DNA of 64,000 nt, from positions 163,780-227,779 of the forward strand of contig JAHBWG010000001.1 in NCBI GenBank assembly GCA_019637095.1. The letters are read 5' to 3'. Each line of letters opens with the position of its first letter. The first letter of the stretch is position 1. The stretch comes from Sandaracinaceae bacterium. Lineage in GTDB: Bacteria > Myxococcota_A > Polyangia > Polyangiales > Sandaracinaceae. Shown here one piece after another: positions 34,197 to 42,571 of the stretch. The notes under the pieces are model-generated. The model worked only from the letters and a program-made list of their open reading frames with translations. It made no database searches and was not told the DNA's origin. Made by a program: the position numbers and the translations under genes.

Positions 34197-36421
34197 TCGG
34201 CGCCTTCAGGCCTTCCCACGAAGCGCTCGAGGAACGTGTACATCCGCACGTAACGTTGCACCAGGTCCGAGCGGCGCGTCCCCGCGCCGTGCCCGACCTG
34301 CCGGTCCATGTGGAAGTAGATCTCGGGGTCGGCCTCGCCGCTCGCCTCCTGCAGGCGCGCGGCGAACTTGGTGGAGTGCGCCCAATGCACGCGCGTGTCG
34401 TGGTCGGCCGTCGTGATGAGCACGGCGGGCAGCGACATGCCATCGCGCACGCGGTGGTAGGGCGAGTAGGCGTGGAGGTAGCGGAGCTCCTCGGGGCTCG
34501 CGTCGGCGCTGCCGTACTCGCTGATCCACAGCTCCGCGGGCGGGAAGCGGTGATAGCGCACCATGTCGTAGAGCCCGACACCGGCGAGCGCGACGCGGAA
34601 GCGGGTGGGCACGCGCGTGACCATCGCGCCCATGAGCAGGCCGCCGTTGCTGCCGCCCTGGATGCCGATGCGCTCGGGCCGGCTGACGCCGCTCTCGCCG
34701 CCGAGCCACTCGATCACCGCTTCGAAGTCCTCGAACACCCGCTCCTTGTCCGCGAGGTGTCCGGCGCGGTGCCACGCCTCGCCGTACTCGCCGCCGCCGC
34801 GCGTGTTGGCCACCGCGAAGACACCGCCGCGCTCGATCCAGTAGAGGGCGTTGCGCTGGAACCCGGGCAGGAGCGAGACGTTGAAGCCGCCGTAGCCGTA
34901 GAGGAGCACGGCGCGCTGGCCGTCGAGCGGCGCGTCGGCGCGGTGCACGTAGTAGACGTTGACCATCGTGCCGTCGCGGGAGCGCACCTCCGCGCGGCCG
35001 AGGCGCAGCGCGGCGAAGTCGAAGTCGCTCGCGACGCGATCGAGCTCGGTGACGGCGCGCGCGCGCGCGGTCCACTCGAGGAGCATCGGCGGGTGCACGA
35101 AGCTCGAGAAGCCGATCGCGACGCGCCCGGTCTCCCGGTCGGCGTCGAGGCCGAAGACCTCGCCGCGGCCGGGCAGCGCGATCTCCGCTTCCTCGATGCC
35201 GTCGAGCCGGTAGACGCGCAGGTGCGACGCGATGCCGCCCTCGGGCTCCATCGTGTGCACGACGACGCGATCGGCGGCGAACGCGACGCCGTCGATCGTG
35301 CCCGAGCCCTCCGGCACGACCGGCGCCCAGGCGGCGCGCTCGGCCGCGCGCTCGGGCGCGACGGCGTCGACGCGGTAGCGCGGCGCGCCCTCGTTGTGCG
35401 TGACGTACAGGCGCCCGCGGTGGACGGTGGCCGAGTAGAGATGGTCCGCGCCGACGGCGACCTCGACGAGCGGGTGCGCCTCGTCGGGCGCGACGCGCCG
35501 GCCTCGCGCCGCGCGCCCGCGATCGAAGAGGTAGACGTCCGACTGCGACCAGCCGCGGAAGTTGCCGACGACGAGCCAGCGATCGTCCGCGCTGACGGAC
35601 GCGCTCGGGAAGTCGGTGCCGCGGGCCGGCGAGAACACGAGCGGGTCGGCTCCCGGGTCGGTGCCGAGCGCGTGGAAGAACAGGCGCACGTGGTAGACGT
35701 CCTGGTGCTCCGCGTCCCAGTCGGGCTCGCCCTCGCGCGGGTAGCGCGAGTAGTAGAAGCCGGTCTCGGAGCGGAGCCACGTCACGTTCGACCACTTGGT
35801 GTGCTCGATCACCTCGTCGAGCACGCGCCCGCTCGCGACCTCGATCACGCGCAGCACGCTGCGCTCGTCGCCGTTCTCCGAGATGCGGAACGCGACGTAG
35901 CGCCCGCTCGGGGACGGCACGAAGCCGTCGAGCGCGGCGCGCTCCCCGTAGCTCACGGGGTCGATGAGCGGCGTCTCGCGCAGGCGCGCGCCGTCACGCA
36001 CGTAGAGCGCCGGCTGCTCCCGATCGCCCTCGCGCTTGGTGTAGAAGACGCGCGTGCCCGCGACCACCGGCGCGCCGATCGCGCCGATCGACAGCAGCGC
36101 GTCGATGCGCGCCGCGGCGCCCGCGTCGGAGCGCTCGCGGAGGAACGCGTCGGTGCGCGCCGTCTGCCAGTCGATCCACCCGCGCGTGAGCTCGGAGCCC
36201 TCCTCGAGCGCGCGGTACGGATCGTCGATCGCGACGCCGTGGAGCGTCTCCACGACGGCGCCCTCGCGCGCGCGCGCGTTGAGCGCCTGGAGCTCCGAGC
36301 GCGACGAGGGCGCGACGCGCTCGGCGCCGGACGTCTCGGGCGGCGCGGGCGCGGGCTCGGGCGGGACGCCGCAGCCGAGCGCGGCGAGCGAGGCGCAGAG
36401 GAGCGCGTCACGAGCGTTCAT
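34193..36421 (-). CDS. Prolyl oligopeptidase-family serine peptidase lipoprotein
   Basis: The 742-residue protein (from Met at 36421) is an S9A-type peptidase. A lipobox (Leu-Gly-Cys) lies at about 15-17, then Pro-rich linker, a seven-bladed propeller (about 75-430) and an alpha/beta-hydrolase domain. Nucleophile Ser591 is in Gly-Gly-Ser-Asn-Gly-Gly; the acid is probably Asp in Thr-Ala-Asp-His-Asp and the base His in Val-Gly-His-Gly. It should cleave short proline-containing peptides in the periplasm. The frame is open to ATG 36457 and to Met 36433, but the signal peptide begins best at 36421. Confidence 0.92.
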   Translation of the reverse strand: MNARDALLCASLAALGCGVPPEPAPAPPETSGAERVAPSSRSELQALNARAREGAVVETLHGVAIDDPYRALEEGSELTRGWIDWQTARTDAFLRERSDAGAAARIDALLSIGAIGAPVVAGTRVFYTKREGDREQPALYVRDGARLRETPLIDPVSYGERAALDGFVPSPSGRYVAFRISENGDERSVLRVIEVASGRVLDEVIEHTKWSNVTWLRSETGFYYSRYPREGEPDWDAEHQDVYHVRLFFHALGTDPGADPLVFSPARGTDFPSASVSADDRWLVVGNFRGWSQSDVYLFDRGRAARGRRVAPDEAHPLVEVAVGADHLYSATVHRGRLYVTHNEGAPRYRVDAVAPERAAERAAWAPVVPEGSGTIDGVAFAADRVVVHTMEPEGGIASHLRVYRLDGIEEAEIALPGRGEVFGLDADRETGRVAIGFSSFVHPPMLLEWTARARAVTELDRVASDFDFAALRLGRAEVRSRDGTMVNVYYVHRADAPLDGQRAVLLYGYGGFNVSLLPGFQRNALYWIERGGVFAVANTRGGGEYGEAWHRAGHLADKERVFEDFEAVIEWLGGESGVSRPERIGIQGGSNGGLLMGAMVTRVPTRFRVALAGVGLYDMVRYHRFPPAELWISEYGSADASPEELRYLHAYSPYHRVRDGMSLPAVLITTADHDTRVHWAHSTKFAARLQEASGEADPEIYFHMDRQVGHGAGTRRSDLVQRYVRMYTFLERFVGRPEGAE

Positions 36422-36460
36422 GAGACGCTCCATCGCAAACGCGCGCCGCGGGCGCAAGCG

Positions 36461-36934
36461 TCAGCGCCCCCTCCGCGCCTTCTTCTTCTTCGTCCCGCGC
36501 GGGAGCGGCGGAGGCAGCGGCACGACGGCCTCGGCCGACGAGCGCACCTCCTCGATGTGGTACTGGATCACCAGGTCGTCGTAGTGCGCCGGGTCGACCT
36601 CGAGCGCCTCGGCGAGGCGGCGCAGGTAGTCGTCCTCCGCGAAGTCGACGACCCCGTCCGCGTCGAAGACGGCCGCGACGAGCTCGAGGAGCTTGCGGCG
36701 CTCGACCGCGGGGTCCATCGCGAACTCCGCGGCGCTCGCCTCGAGGTCGAACGACGCGGGCTCGAAGTTGGCGATGCGCGCCTCGAGCGCGAGCGGGAGC
36801 TCGTCTCCACCGAGGATCTCGAGGAGGTAGTCGCGGACCGCGTCCTCCTCCTCGCCCTCGAGGCGCTCGTCGGCGTGGACGGCGCCGAGCAGGAGATCGG
36901 TGAGCACCAGGAACCTCGGGTGGACGTCGGACAC
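36461..36934 (-). CDS. TerB-like helical protein
   Basis: The 157-residue protein is mostly acidic helices with Leu-Val-Leu-Thr-Asp-Leu-Leu-Leu-Gly-Ala-Val-His-Ala-Asp-Glu near the start and Ala-Val-Phe-Asp-Ala-Asp-Gly-Val-Val-Asp-Phe-Ala-Glu in the middle. The paired Asp-rich loops match the metal-binding pattern of TerB/DjlA N-terminal domains. A Pro-rich linker and a Lys/Arg-rich tail close the protein, perhaps for nucleic acid or membrane contact. A GGAG ribosome binding site precedes GTG 36934. An 11-bp tandem repeat sits directly upstream. Confidence 0.65.
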   Translation of the reverse strand: MSDVHPRFLVLTDLLLGAVHADERLEGEEEDAVRDYLLEILGGDELPLALEARIANFEPASFDLEASAAEFAMDPAVERRKLLELVAAVFDADGVVDFAEDDYLRRLAEALEVDPAHYDDLVIQYHIEEVRSSAEAVVPLPPPLPRGTKKKKARRGR

Positions 36935-36949
36935 GTGAGCTCTCCTGTC

Positions 36950-37004
36950 TTGGGCTTCTCTCGGGCTTCTCTCGGGCTTCTCTCGGGCTTCTCTCGGGCT
37001 TCGG
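36950..37004. repeat. 11-bp tandem repeat in a divergent promoter region
   Basis: Five consecutive 11-bp units of consensus TCGGGCTTCTC occupy 36950-37004; the first has TT for TC and the last ends in GG. The repeat lies between the start of the TerB-like gene (36934, minus) and the start of the secreted protein gene (37084, plus). Eleven bases is about one helical turn, so a protein could bind every unit on the same DNA face. Confidence 0.8.
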
Positions 37005-37083
37005 CCGGACTCGCCACGCTACCACGGGGCCACCGCCGAGGTGCCCCTTCGCAAGTCGGCCCTTCCTCCGGCATGCTCGACGC

Positions 37084-37566
37084 GTGAGACCCAGACGCGT
37101 GAGCCCCCGCTCGCTCCTCCCGCTCGTGGCCGCGCTGCTGTGCGCGAGCGCCGCCGCGCCATCCCCCGCCGCGCGCGCGCAGGGCGCGCAGACGGTCTTG
37201 GGGCCCGGCATGTACGTCTTTCAGACGCGCACGCGCGGCGCGACCTGCGACGACGACGAGGCCACCGGCTACGTCTCGACGTTCATCGCGCCCGTCCACG
37301 GCGTCCCGGGCAGCCGCGAGATGCGCATGACGCTGACGAACTCGCAGTACTGGCCGACCTGGCAGGTCACCATCGACGCGCAGGACCGCGTGACCGGCGA
37401 GGCGACGCTCGCGGGCGCCTCGGGCCCGAGCGCGCCGCGCAACCGCTTCACGGTGAGCTGGCAGCGCGACCGCTTCGTCGGCACCGGCGCGCGCACCTAC
37501 CGCTCGAGCGGGCGCGAGTGCCGGGTCGAGTACGACGCCCTCTTGCGGCAGATCGATCTGTTGTGA
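37084..37566 (+). CDS. Secreted protein of unknown function
   Basis: The 160-residue product has a signal peptide (about 1-32; GTG 37099 would shorten it by five residues) and a mature domain of about 125 residues with alternating beta strands. Two cysteines (in Ala-Thr-Cys-Asp and Arg-Glu-Cys-Arg) could form a disulphide. Family not recognised. A CATGCT hexamer lies six bases upstream of the start. The stop codon overlaps the GTG of the aminotransferase gene. Confidence 0.68.
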   Translation: MRPRRVSPRSLLPLVAALLCASAAAPSPAARAQGAQTVLGPGMYVFQTRTRGATCDDDEATGYVSTFIAPVHGVPGSREMRMTLTNSQYWPTWQVTIDAQDRVTGEATLAGASGPSAPRNRFTVSWQRDRFVGTGARTYRSSGRECRVEYDALLRQIDLL

Positions 37567-38753
37567 GCCCCACGGACGAGCCGGGCTGGGCGCCCGATCC
37601 GAGCGCGGCGCGCCTCGGAGATCGCACCCTCTTCGAGGGCCTCGCGTCGTTCGCGTACCTCAACCACGCCGCCATCTCGCCGATGTCGCGCGAGGTGCGG
37701 CGCGCGCTCGGCGCGATGATGGACGACTACGCGCGCGACGGCGTCGACTCGTTCCTGCGCTGGCAGCGCCAACGCGAGCGGCTGCGCGGGCGGCTCGCGG
37801 CGCTGATCGGCGCGGCGCCGGCGGAGCTCGCGCTCTTGCCGTCGACGACGCGGACGGTCGTCGACGCCGCGCTGTCGATCCCGTGGCGCGCGGGCGACCG
37901 CGTCGTCTGCTTCGCCGGCGAGTTCCCGACGAACGTCACGCCGTGGCAGCGCGCCGCGGCGACCTTCGGGCTCGAGGTGGTGATGCTCGAGGCGGACTCG
38001 CTCGGCGGCGAGCGCGGCCTCGCGCGGCTCGCGGAGGAGCTGTCGCGCGGGGCGCGCCTCGTCGCGGTGAGCGCGGTCGAGTTCCAGACCGGGCTCGCGA
38101 CACCGCTCGCAGAGATCGTCCGCCTCGCGCACGCGGCGGGCGCCGAGGTGTTCGTCGACGCGATCCAGGCGGTCGGCGTGGTCCCGCTCGACGTGCGCGC
38201 GCTCGGCGTCGACTACCTCGGCTGCGGCTCGCACAAGTGGCTCATGGGCGCCGAAGGCGCGGCGTTCCTCTACGTCCGCGCGGGCGCGGAGCTCGTCCCG
38301 CGCGTCGCCGGCTGGCTCAGCCACGAGGACCCGACGCGCTTCCTCTTCGAGCCCGGCCAGCTCCGCTACGACCGCCCCTTCAAGCGCGACGCGACGATGC
38401 TCGAGACGGGCGCGATCAACGCGCTCGGCTTCGCGGCGCTCGAGGCCTCCGTCGCGTGCATCGAGGCGATCGGCGTCGCGGCGATCTTCGAGCACGTGCA
38501 GCGCTACCACGACGCGCTCGAGCCCGCGCTGATCGAGCGCGGCTTCGCGAGCGAGCGGCACCCCACGCTTCGCAGCGGCATCCTGTCGCTGCGCCCGCCG
38601 GCGGGGACCGACGCGGCCGCGATCGCGCGCGCGCTGCGCGAGCGCGGCGTCGCGTGCTCGAGCCCGGACGGCCGCCTGCGCTTCGCGCCGCATTGGCCCA
38701 ACGCGCTCGACGAGGTCCCACGCGTGATCGACGCGCTCGACGCGTGCGGCTGA
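37563..38753 (+). CDS. Class V PLP-dependent aminotransferase/desulfurase-like enzyme
   Basis: The 396-residue protein is a fold-type I PLP enzyme of the aminotransferase V group. Lys225 in Gly-Ser-His-Lys-Trp-Leu is the Schiff-base lysine and Asp in Val-Phe-Val-Asp-Ala-Ile-Gln-Ala binds the pyridine nitrogen. A Leu-Asn-His-Ala-Ala block lies at the N-terminus. The region fits the SufS/kynureninase/isopenicillin-N-epimerase-like branch, but no sulfur-acceptor gene is nearby, so the reaction is open. The GTG start overlaps the previous stop. Confidence 0.88.
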   Translation: MSPTDEPGWAPDPSAARLGDRTLFEGLASFAYLNHAAISPMSREVRRALGAMMDDYARDGVDSFLRWQRQRERLRGRLAALIGAAPAELALLPSTTRTVVDAALSIPWRAGDRVVCFAGEFPTNVTPWQRAAATFGLEVVMLEADSLGGERGLARLAEELSRGARLVAVSAVEFQTGLATPLAEIVRLAHAAGAEVFVDAIQAVGVVPLDVRALGVDYLGCGSHKWLMGAEGAAFLYVRAGAELVPRVAGWLSHEDPTRFLFEPGQLRYDRPFKRDATMLETGAINALGFAALEASVACIEAIGVAAIFEHVQRYHDALEPALIERGFASERHPTLRSGILSLRPPAGTDAAAIARALRERGVACSSPDGRLRFAPHWPNALDEVPRVIDALDACG

Positions 38754-38859
38754 CCGTCAGCGCCCGGCGCACCGCCGCGCGCGGCCCTCGACGACCGCGG
38801 GGACGATCCTCCGCCAGATCCCCCCGTCTGTTGCGGGAGACGACGAGAGAGGAGGAGGC

Positions 38860-38884
38860 GCGGAGGGTTGAACGACCCCTCCGC
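38860..38884. terminator. Bidirectional terminator-like hairpin
   Basis: An 8-bp perfect stem (38860-38867 and 38877-38884) with a 9-base loop lies between two convergent genes and four bases from the stop of the minus-strand gene. It could end transcription from both sides. Confidence 0.5.
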
Positions 38885-38888
38885 CCGG

Positions 38889-40037
38889 TCAATGGCCCTG
38901 GTTGCGGAGCTGCTCCTGGATCTGACGCATGATCTCGGGCGGGATCTGGCCCTCGCCGCCGCCGGGCATGCCGGGCATCCCGGGCATCCCGCCGCCGTGA
39001 CCGTGGTCGCCGTGCGCGTCGCCCGCGGGCTCCGGATCGGTCGAGGGCTGGAAGGCCTCGACGGTCGGGATCAGGCGCTCCGCGTTGAAGCGCGAGACGA
39101 GGTAGATCGTGGCGTCGCCCTCGCGCGAGACGTAGCGCTGGCCGTCCTCGGCCTCGTTGCCGACGCGCAGGACGACCGTCTCCGTCGCGTCGCCTTCGCC
39201 GGCGACCATCCGCACGATCGCGGCGTCCTCCCCGAGGCCCGCCGCCTCCGCCGTGACGTCGGCGAAGCCCGCCGCGCGCAGACGCGCGAGCGTGGAGAGG
39301 GCGGTGCGCAGTCGAGACTGATCGAAGTTCTCGATCGGCGCGCGCGGCGACTCGCCCTCGGCGGGCTCGGGCACGCGCTCCGCCCAGGTGTCCTCGGTCC
39401 GGGTGAACGACCAGTGGCCGTTCGCGTTGCGGAACTCGACCTCGCGCACGTCGGCGACCGTCAGCTCCGCGATCGCGCGGTTGCGCCAGTCGGCCGTGCG
39501 CTTGTTGAACGCGAACTTGATCGAGCCGCGCGCCATGAGCACGACGTCTTGCCCCTCCTGGCGTACCATCGTGTTGCCGGAGCGGTAGGCGCCGATCCAC
39601 ACGTCGATCAGCGTCGTCGCGCCCTGCCGCGCGATGACGCGCACGCCGTGCGCCGCGTCGACCTCGAGCCGCGCGTGGTGCTCGCTGCGCGTCGCCGCGC
39701 GGCCCGCGATCTCGAGGGTGGAGATCTTGTCGAGCGCCGTCGACACCGCGCTCTCCGAGGCCACGGCCTCGACCGGCGCGGCGAGCCGCCAGACGTCGCC
39801 CTCGCCGCGCACGAGCCGCACCGTCTCGACCTCGGTGCCGTCCTCTTCGTTGCCCGGCAGGCGGATCTCCAGCTCGGTGATGTCCTCGCGCGTGACCTCG
39901 GGGAGCGCCGAGGCGCTCTCGGCCGCCTCGTCGACCGGCGTGTCGCCGGTGCGCGAGCGCACCGCCCACCACACCGCGCCCACGAGGACGACGGCGACGA
40001 CCGTCATGATGACCGCTCGATATCGTTGCCACTCCAT
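38889..40037 (-). CDS. DUF4340 protein of the Gld-type ABC operon
   Basis: The 382-residue protein has one N-terminal membrane anchor (about 9-26) and a large beta-rich outer part with the DUF4340 repeats, including Val-Trp-Ile-Gly and Phe-Asn-Lys-Arg-Thr-Ala-Asp-Trp-Arg-Asn-Arg. The C-terminus is Gly/His/Met/Pro-rich (Gly-Met-Pro-Gly-Met-Pro), ending in a helix rich in Gln. It is the last gene of a four-gene operon and starts only a few bases from the Gldg stop; a GTG at 40043 would overlap it. It is presumably the periplasmic partner of the transporter. Confidence 0.85.
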   Translation of the reverse strand: MEWQRYRAVIMTVVAVVLVGAVWWAVRSRTGDTPVDEAAESASALPEVTREDITELEIRLPGNEEDGTEVETVRLVRGEGDVWRLAAPVEAVASESAVSTALDKISTLEIAGRAATRSEHHARLEVDAAHGVRVIARQGATTLIDVWIGAYRSGNTMVRQEGQDVVLMARGSIKFAFNKRTADWRNRAIAELTVADVREVEFRNANGHWSFTRTEDTWAERVPEPAEGESPRAPIENFDQSRLRTALSTLARLRAAGFADVTAEAAGLGEDAAIVRMVAGEGDATETVVLRVGNEAEDGQRYVSREGDATIYLVSRFNAERLIPTVEAFQPSTDPEPAGDAHGDHGHGGGMPGMPGMPGGGEGQIPPEIMRQIQEQLRNQGH

Positions 40038-40039
40038 GG

Positions 40040-41848
40040 TCACGCCGCCTTCTTCGTCTTCTTCTGGGCGGAGAGCTTCTTGCGGAGCTCCTCGAGGTTC
40101 GCGCGCTTGTTGCTCCGGAGCTGCCAGCGGACGAGCCCGAACAACATCACGATGACGGGCAGGCCGAACGTGATGCCCAGCCGGTACATGAGCTTCTTGT
40201 TCTCCCAGGCCTGCTGCGCCTGGTTGTGACGATCGATCGCCTGGTTGACGCCCGCCTCGTCGCCCTCCTCGGCCGCCGCGATCGCCTCCTCGCGCGCGGA
40301 CAGGAGCGACTGCGGCACGTCGAGCGCCGGGTCCTCCACGTTCTTGGCGCGGATCGCGATGAGGTCGGCGTCGCCGGCGAGCCAGTCGACCGCGTTGAGC
40401 GCGAGCGCGACGCCGCTGCCCGCGCGCGCGCGCTCCTCCTGCGGGAGGAACTCGTCGCGGAGCATCGCGCCGGAGCCGGCGACGAGGATGCGCACCTCGC
40501 GCTCCGACTGCGCCGGCGCCGCGATCGAGCCCTCGCCCTCGCCCGCCGCGTCGAACGCGCTCGGGAGCGTGCCGGAGAGCGCGACCATCACGTTGTGCGG
40601 GCCGCGCTCCTGCGTGATGCGCCACTCGCGCGGGTCGCGCGGCTCGAGCTGGATCGTCGTGCCGCTCATCAGCCAGCTGCCGTCCTCGCTCGAGCGCGCG
40701 AGCACGGTGCCGTTGAGCTCGTGGAACCGGTCGCGCACGAGGATCGGCGAGGTGAAGAAGAACGGCGCCTGCGGGATGCGGAACAGCGCGGGGTGCTCCT
40801 GCGCCTCCTGGTCGAACACCACGATCGGCGCCGGCGGGTACGCGACGGGGATCGGGATGCCGATCGGCGTGCGCATCGGGACGCGGCCGCAGCGCGCGTC
40901 GGCGACGAGCGAGCTGCCGATCTCGACGCCCCAGCGCTCGAGCAGCTGGTTCACGCCCGTCTGGACCTGCGTGGCGGTCGGCGCGGGGCCCTGGATGTCG
41001 ATGCGCATCGTGCCGCCGAACACGCCGAGCGAGCCGCCGCGCATCACGTACTGGTTGATGCGGCGCAGCTGCGTCTCGGTCAGCTCCTCGGTGGGCCCGA
41101 CGAGCAAGAGCGCGCGCAGGTTCGTGTCGATCTCCTGCGAGACGTCGACGGTCGTCAAGTTGTAGTGCTCGAGCGCGGAGCGCAGCGTGTTCATGCCCTC
41201 GGTCGGCGACGGACTGCCGTGGCCCTCGACGACGCCGACGGGGAGCGGCTCGCGCACGAGCAGCCGGATGGCCTGCGTGATCTCGTACTCGAGGCCGCGC
41301 GTGTCCTGGATCACCGGGATGACCTTGCGGTCGCCGAGGTAGCGGATGACGAGCCCGCGGTAGCCGTTGCGCACGCTGACCGAGTCGTTCTCGATGAGCT
41401 GGTGCGGGACCTCCTGCACGCCGTCGCGCTGGGCCGCCTGGCGCTCGTCCTCGTCGTCCGGGTTGATGAAGCGCACGCGCAGCCGCCCGTTCGAGGAGGC
41501 CTCGTACTCGGCGAGGATGTTGCGGACGTAGAGCTCGGTCGCGTTGAACGGCGGCGGCAGATCCGACGTGAAGTACGCGGTGATCTCCATGTCGTCGTCG
41601 AGCTCGGCGACGAGCCGCTGCGACGCCTGCGAGAGCGAGTAGAGGCGGTTCTTCGTGAGGTCGAAGCGGAAGAACACGAAGTAGCCGGCGACGTTGAGGA
41701 GCACGAGCGCGACGAGCGTGATCAGCGTGAACGTGATCGACTCGACCGCGCGGCCGCTCCCCTTGCCCTTGGCGGGCGGCGCCTTCTTGGCGTCGCCCCT
41801 CTGCGCATCAGCCTTCTTGTCGTGCTTCTTGTCGTGGGTGTCGGCCAT
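40040..41848 (-). CDS. Gldg-family protein of the Gld-type ABC exporter
   Basis: The 602-residue protein has a Lys-rich N-terminus, a membrane helix (about 38-60), Phe-Asp-Leu-Thr-Lys-Asn-Arg-Leu-Tyr-Ser-Leu-Ser-Gln (typical Gldg start of the outer domain), a large periplasmic part and a final membrane helix (about 555-575) before a basic tail. Gldg proteins accompany GldA/GldF-type ABC transporters in gliding and non-gliding bacteria. Start follows the permease stop by three bases. Confidence 0.9.
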   Translation of the reverse strand: MADTHDKKHDKKADAQRGDAKKAPPAKGKGSGRAVESITFTLITLVALVLLNVAGYFVFFRFDLTKNRLYSLSQASQRLVAELDDDMEITAYFTSDLPPPFNATELYVRNILAEYEASSNGRLRVRFINPDDEDERQAAQRDGVQEVPHQLIENDSVSVRNGYRGLVIRYLGDRKVIPVIQDTRGLEYEITQAIRLLVREPLPVGVVEGHGSPSPTEGMNTLRSALEHYNLTTVDVSQEIDTNLRALLLVGPTEELTETQLRRINQYVMRGGSLGVFGGTMRIDIQGPAPTATQVQTGVNQLLERWGVEIGSSLVADARCGRVPMRTPIGIPIPVAYPPAPIVVFDQEAQEHPALFRIPQAPFFFTSPILVRDRFHELNGTVLARSSEDGSWLMSGTTIQLEPRDPREWRITQERGPHNVMVALSGTLPSAFDAAGEGEGSIAAPAQSEREVRILVAGSGAMLRDEFLPQEERARAGSGVALALNAVDWLAGDADLIAIRAKNVEDPALDVPQSLLSAREEAIAAAEEGDEAGVNQAIDRHNQAQQAWENKKLMYRLGITFGLPVIVMLFGLVRWQLRSNKRANLEELRKKLSAQKKTKKAA

Positions 41849-41851
41849 GGC

Positions 41852-42568
41852 TCAGCTCCAACGACGCGACTCGACGGCCTGGAACGAGAGCACCAGGCCC
41901 GCGATGGTCAGCGAGACGAAGAACAGCACGTCGCGCGTGTCGATCACGCCGCGCGCCATGCTCTCGAGGTGGTGGGTGAAGGAGATCGTCTCGAGCGCGC
42001 TCGCGAGCCAGCCGGTCGCGAGGAAGCGCGCCGCGGCCGGGACGAGCCAGCCGACGAACGCGAGCAGGAACAGCGAGATGAAGAACGCGACGAGCTGGTT
42101 CGACTGCGTGCTCGAGGCGACCAGGCCGATGGCGATCATCGCGGAGCCCTCGAGCACGAGGCCGAGGTAGCCGGTCATCACCGGGCCCCAGTCGAGCTGC
42201 CCGAACTGCGAGACCGCGAGCGGGTTCACGAAGGTCAAGAGCACGATGACGAGGTAGAGCCCGAACGCGCCGAAGAACTTCCCGAGGATCACCTCGGACT
42301 CCTTCACCGGCATCGTCAGCAGGATCTCGATCGTGCCGCTCGCCTTCTCCTCCGCGATGAGGCCCATCGTGATGGCCGGCGCGGCGATGACCATCACGTA
42401 GCCCATCCAGTTGAACATCTCGTGGACCGTCGCCCTGCCCTGCAGGAAGAAGAAGGTCCAGAACATGAACCCGACGACGCCGAGCATGATGATCGCGACG
42501 ATGTACGCGACCGGGCCGTTGAAGTAGCTGCGGAACTGGCGCCAGGCGATGTTGAAGACGTTTTGCAT
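41852..42568 (-). CDS. ABC-2 type permease (GldF-like)
   Basis: The 238-residue protein has six membrane helices of the ABC-2 type, with Glu-Glu-Lys-Ala-Ser-Gly-Thr-Ile-Glu-Ile-Leu-Leu-Thr-Met-Pro-Val after the second helix, a signature of such permeases. It is the membrane channel of the ATPase encoded three bases upstream, and together with the Gldg and DUF4340 proteins forms an exporter or envelope machine. Confidence 0.9.
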   Translation of the reverse strand: MQNVFNIAWRQFRSYFNGPVAYIVAIIMLGVVGFMFWTFFFLQGRATVHEMFNWMGYVMVIAAPAITMGLIAEEKASGTIEILLTMPVKESEVILGKFFGAFGLYLVIVLLTFVNPLAVSQFGQLDWGPVMTGYLGLVLEGSAMIAIGLVASSTQSNQLVAFFISLFLLAFVGWLVPAAARFLATGWLASALETISFTHHLESMARGVIDTRDVLFFVSLTIAGLVLSFQAVESRRWS

Positions 42569-42571
42569 CGC

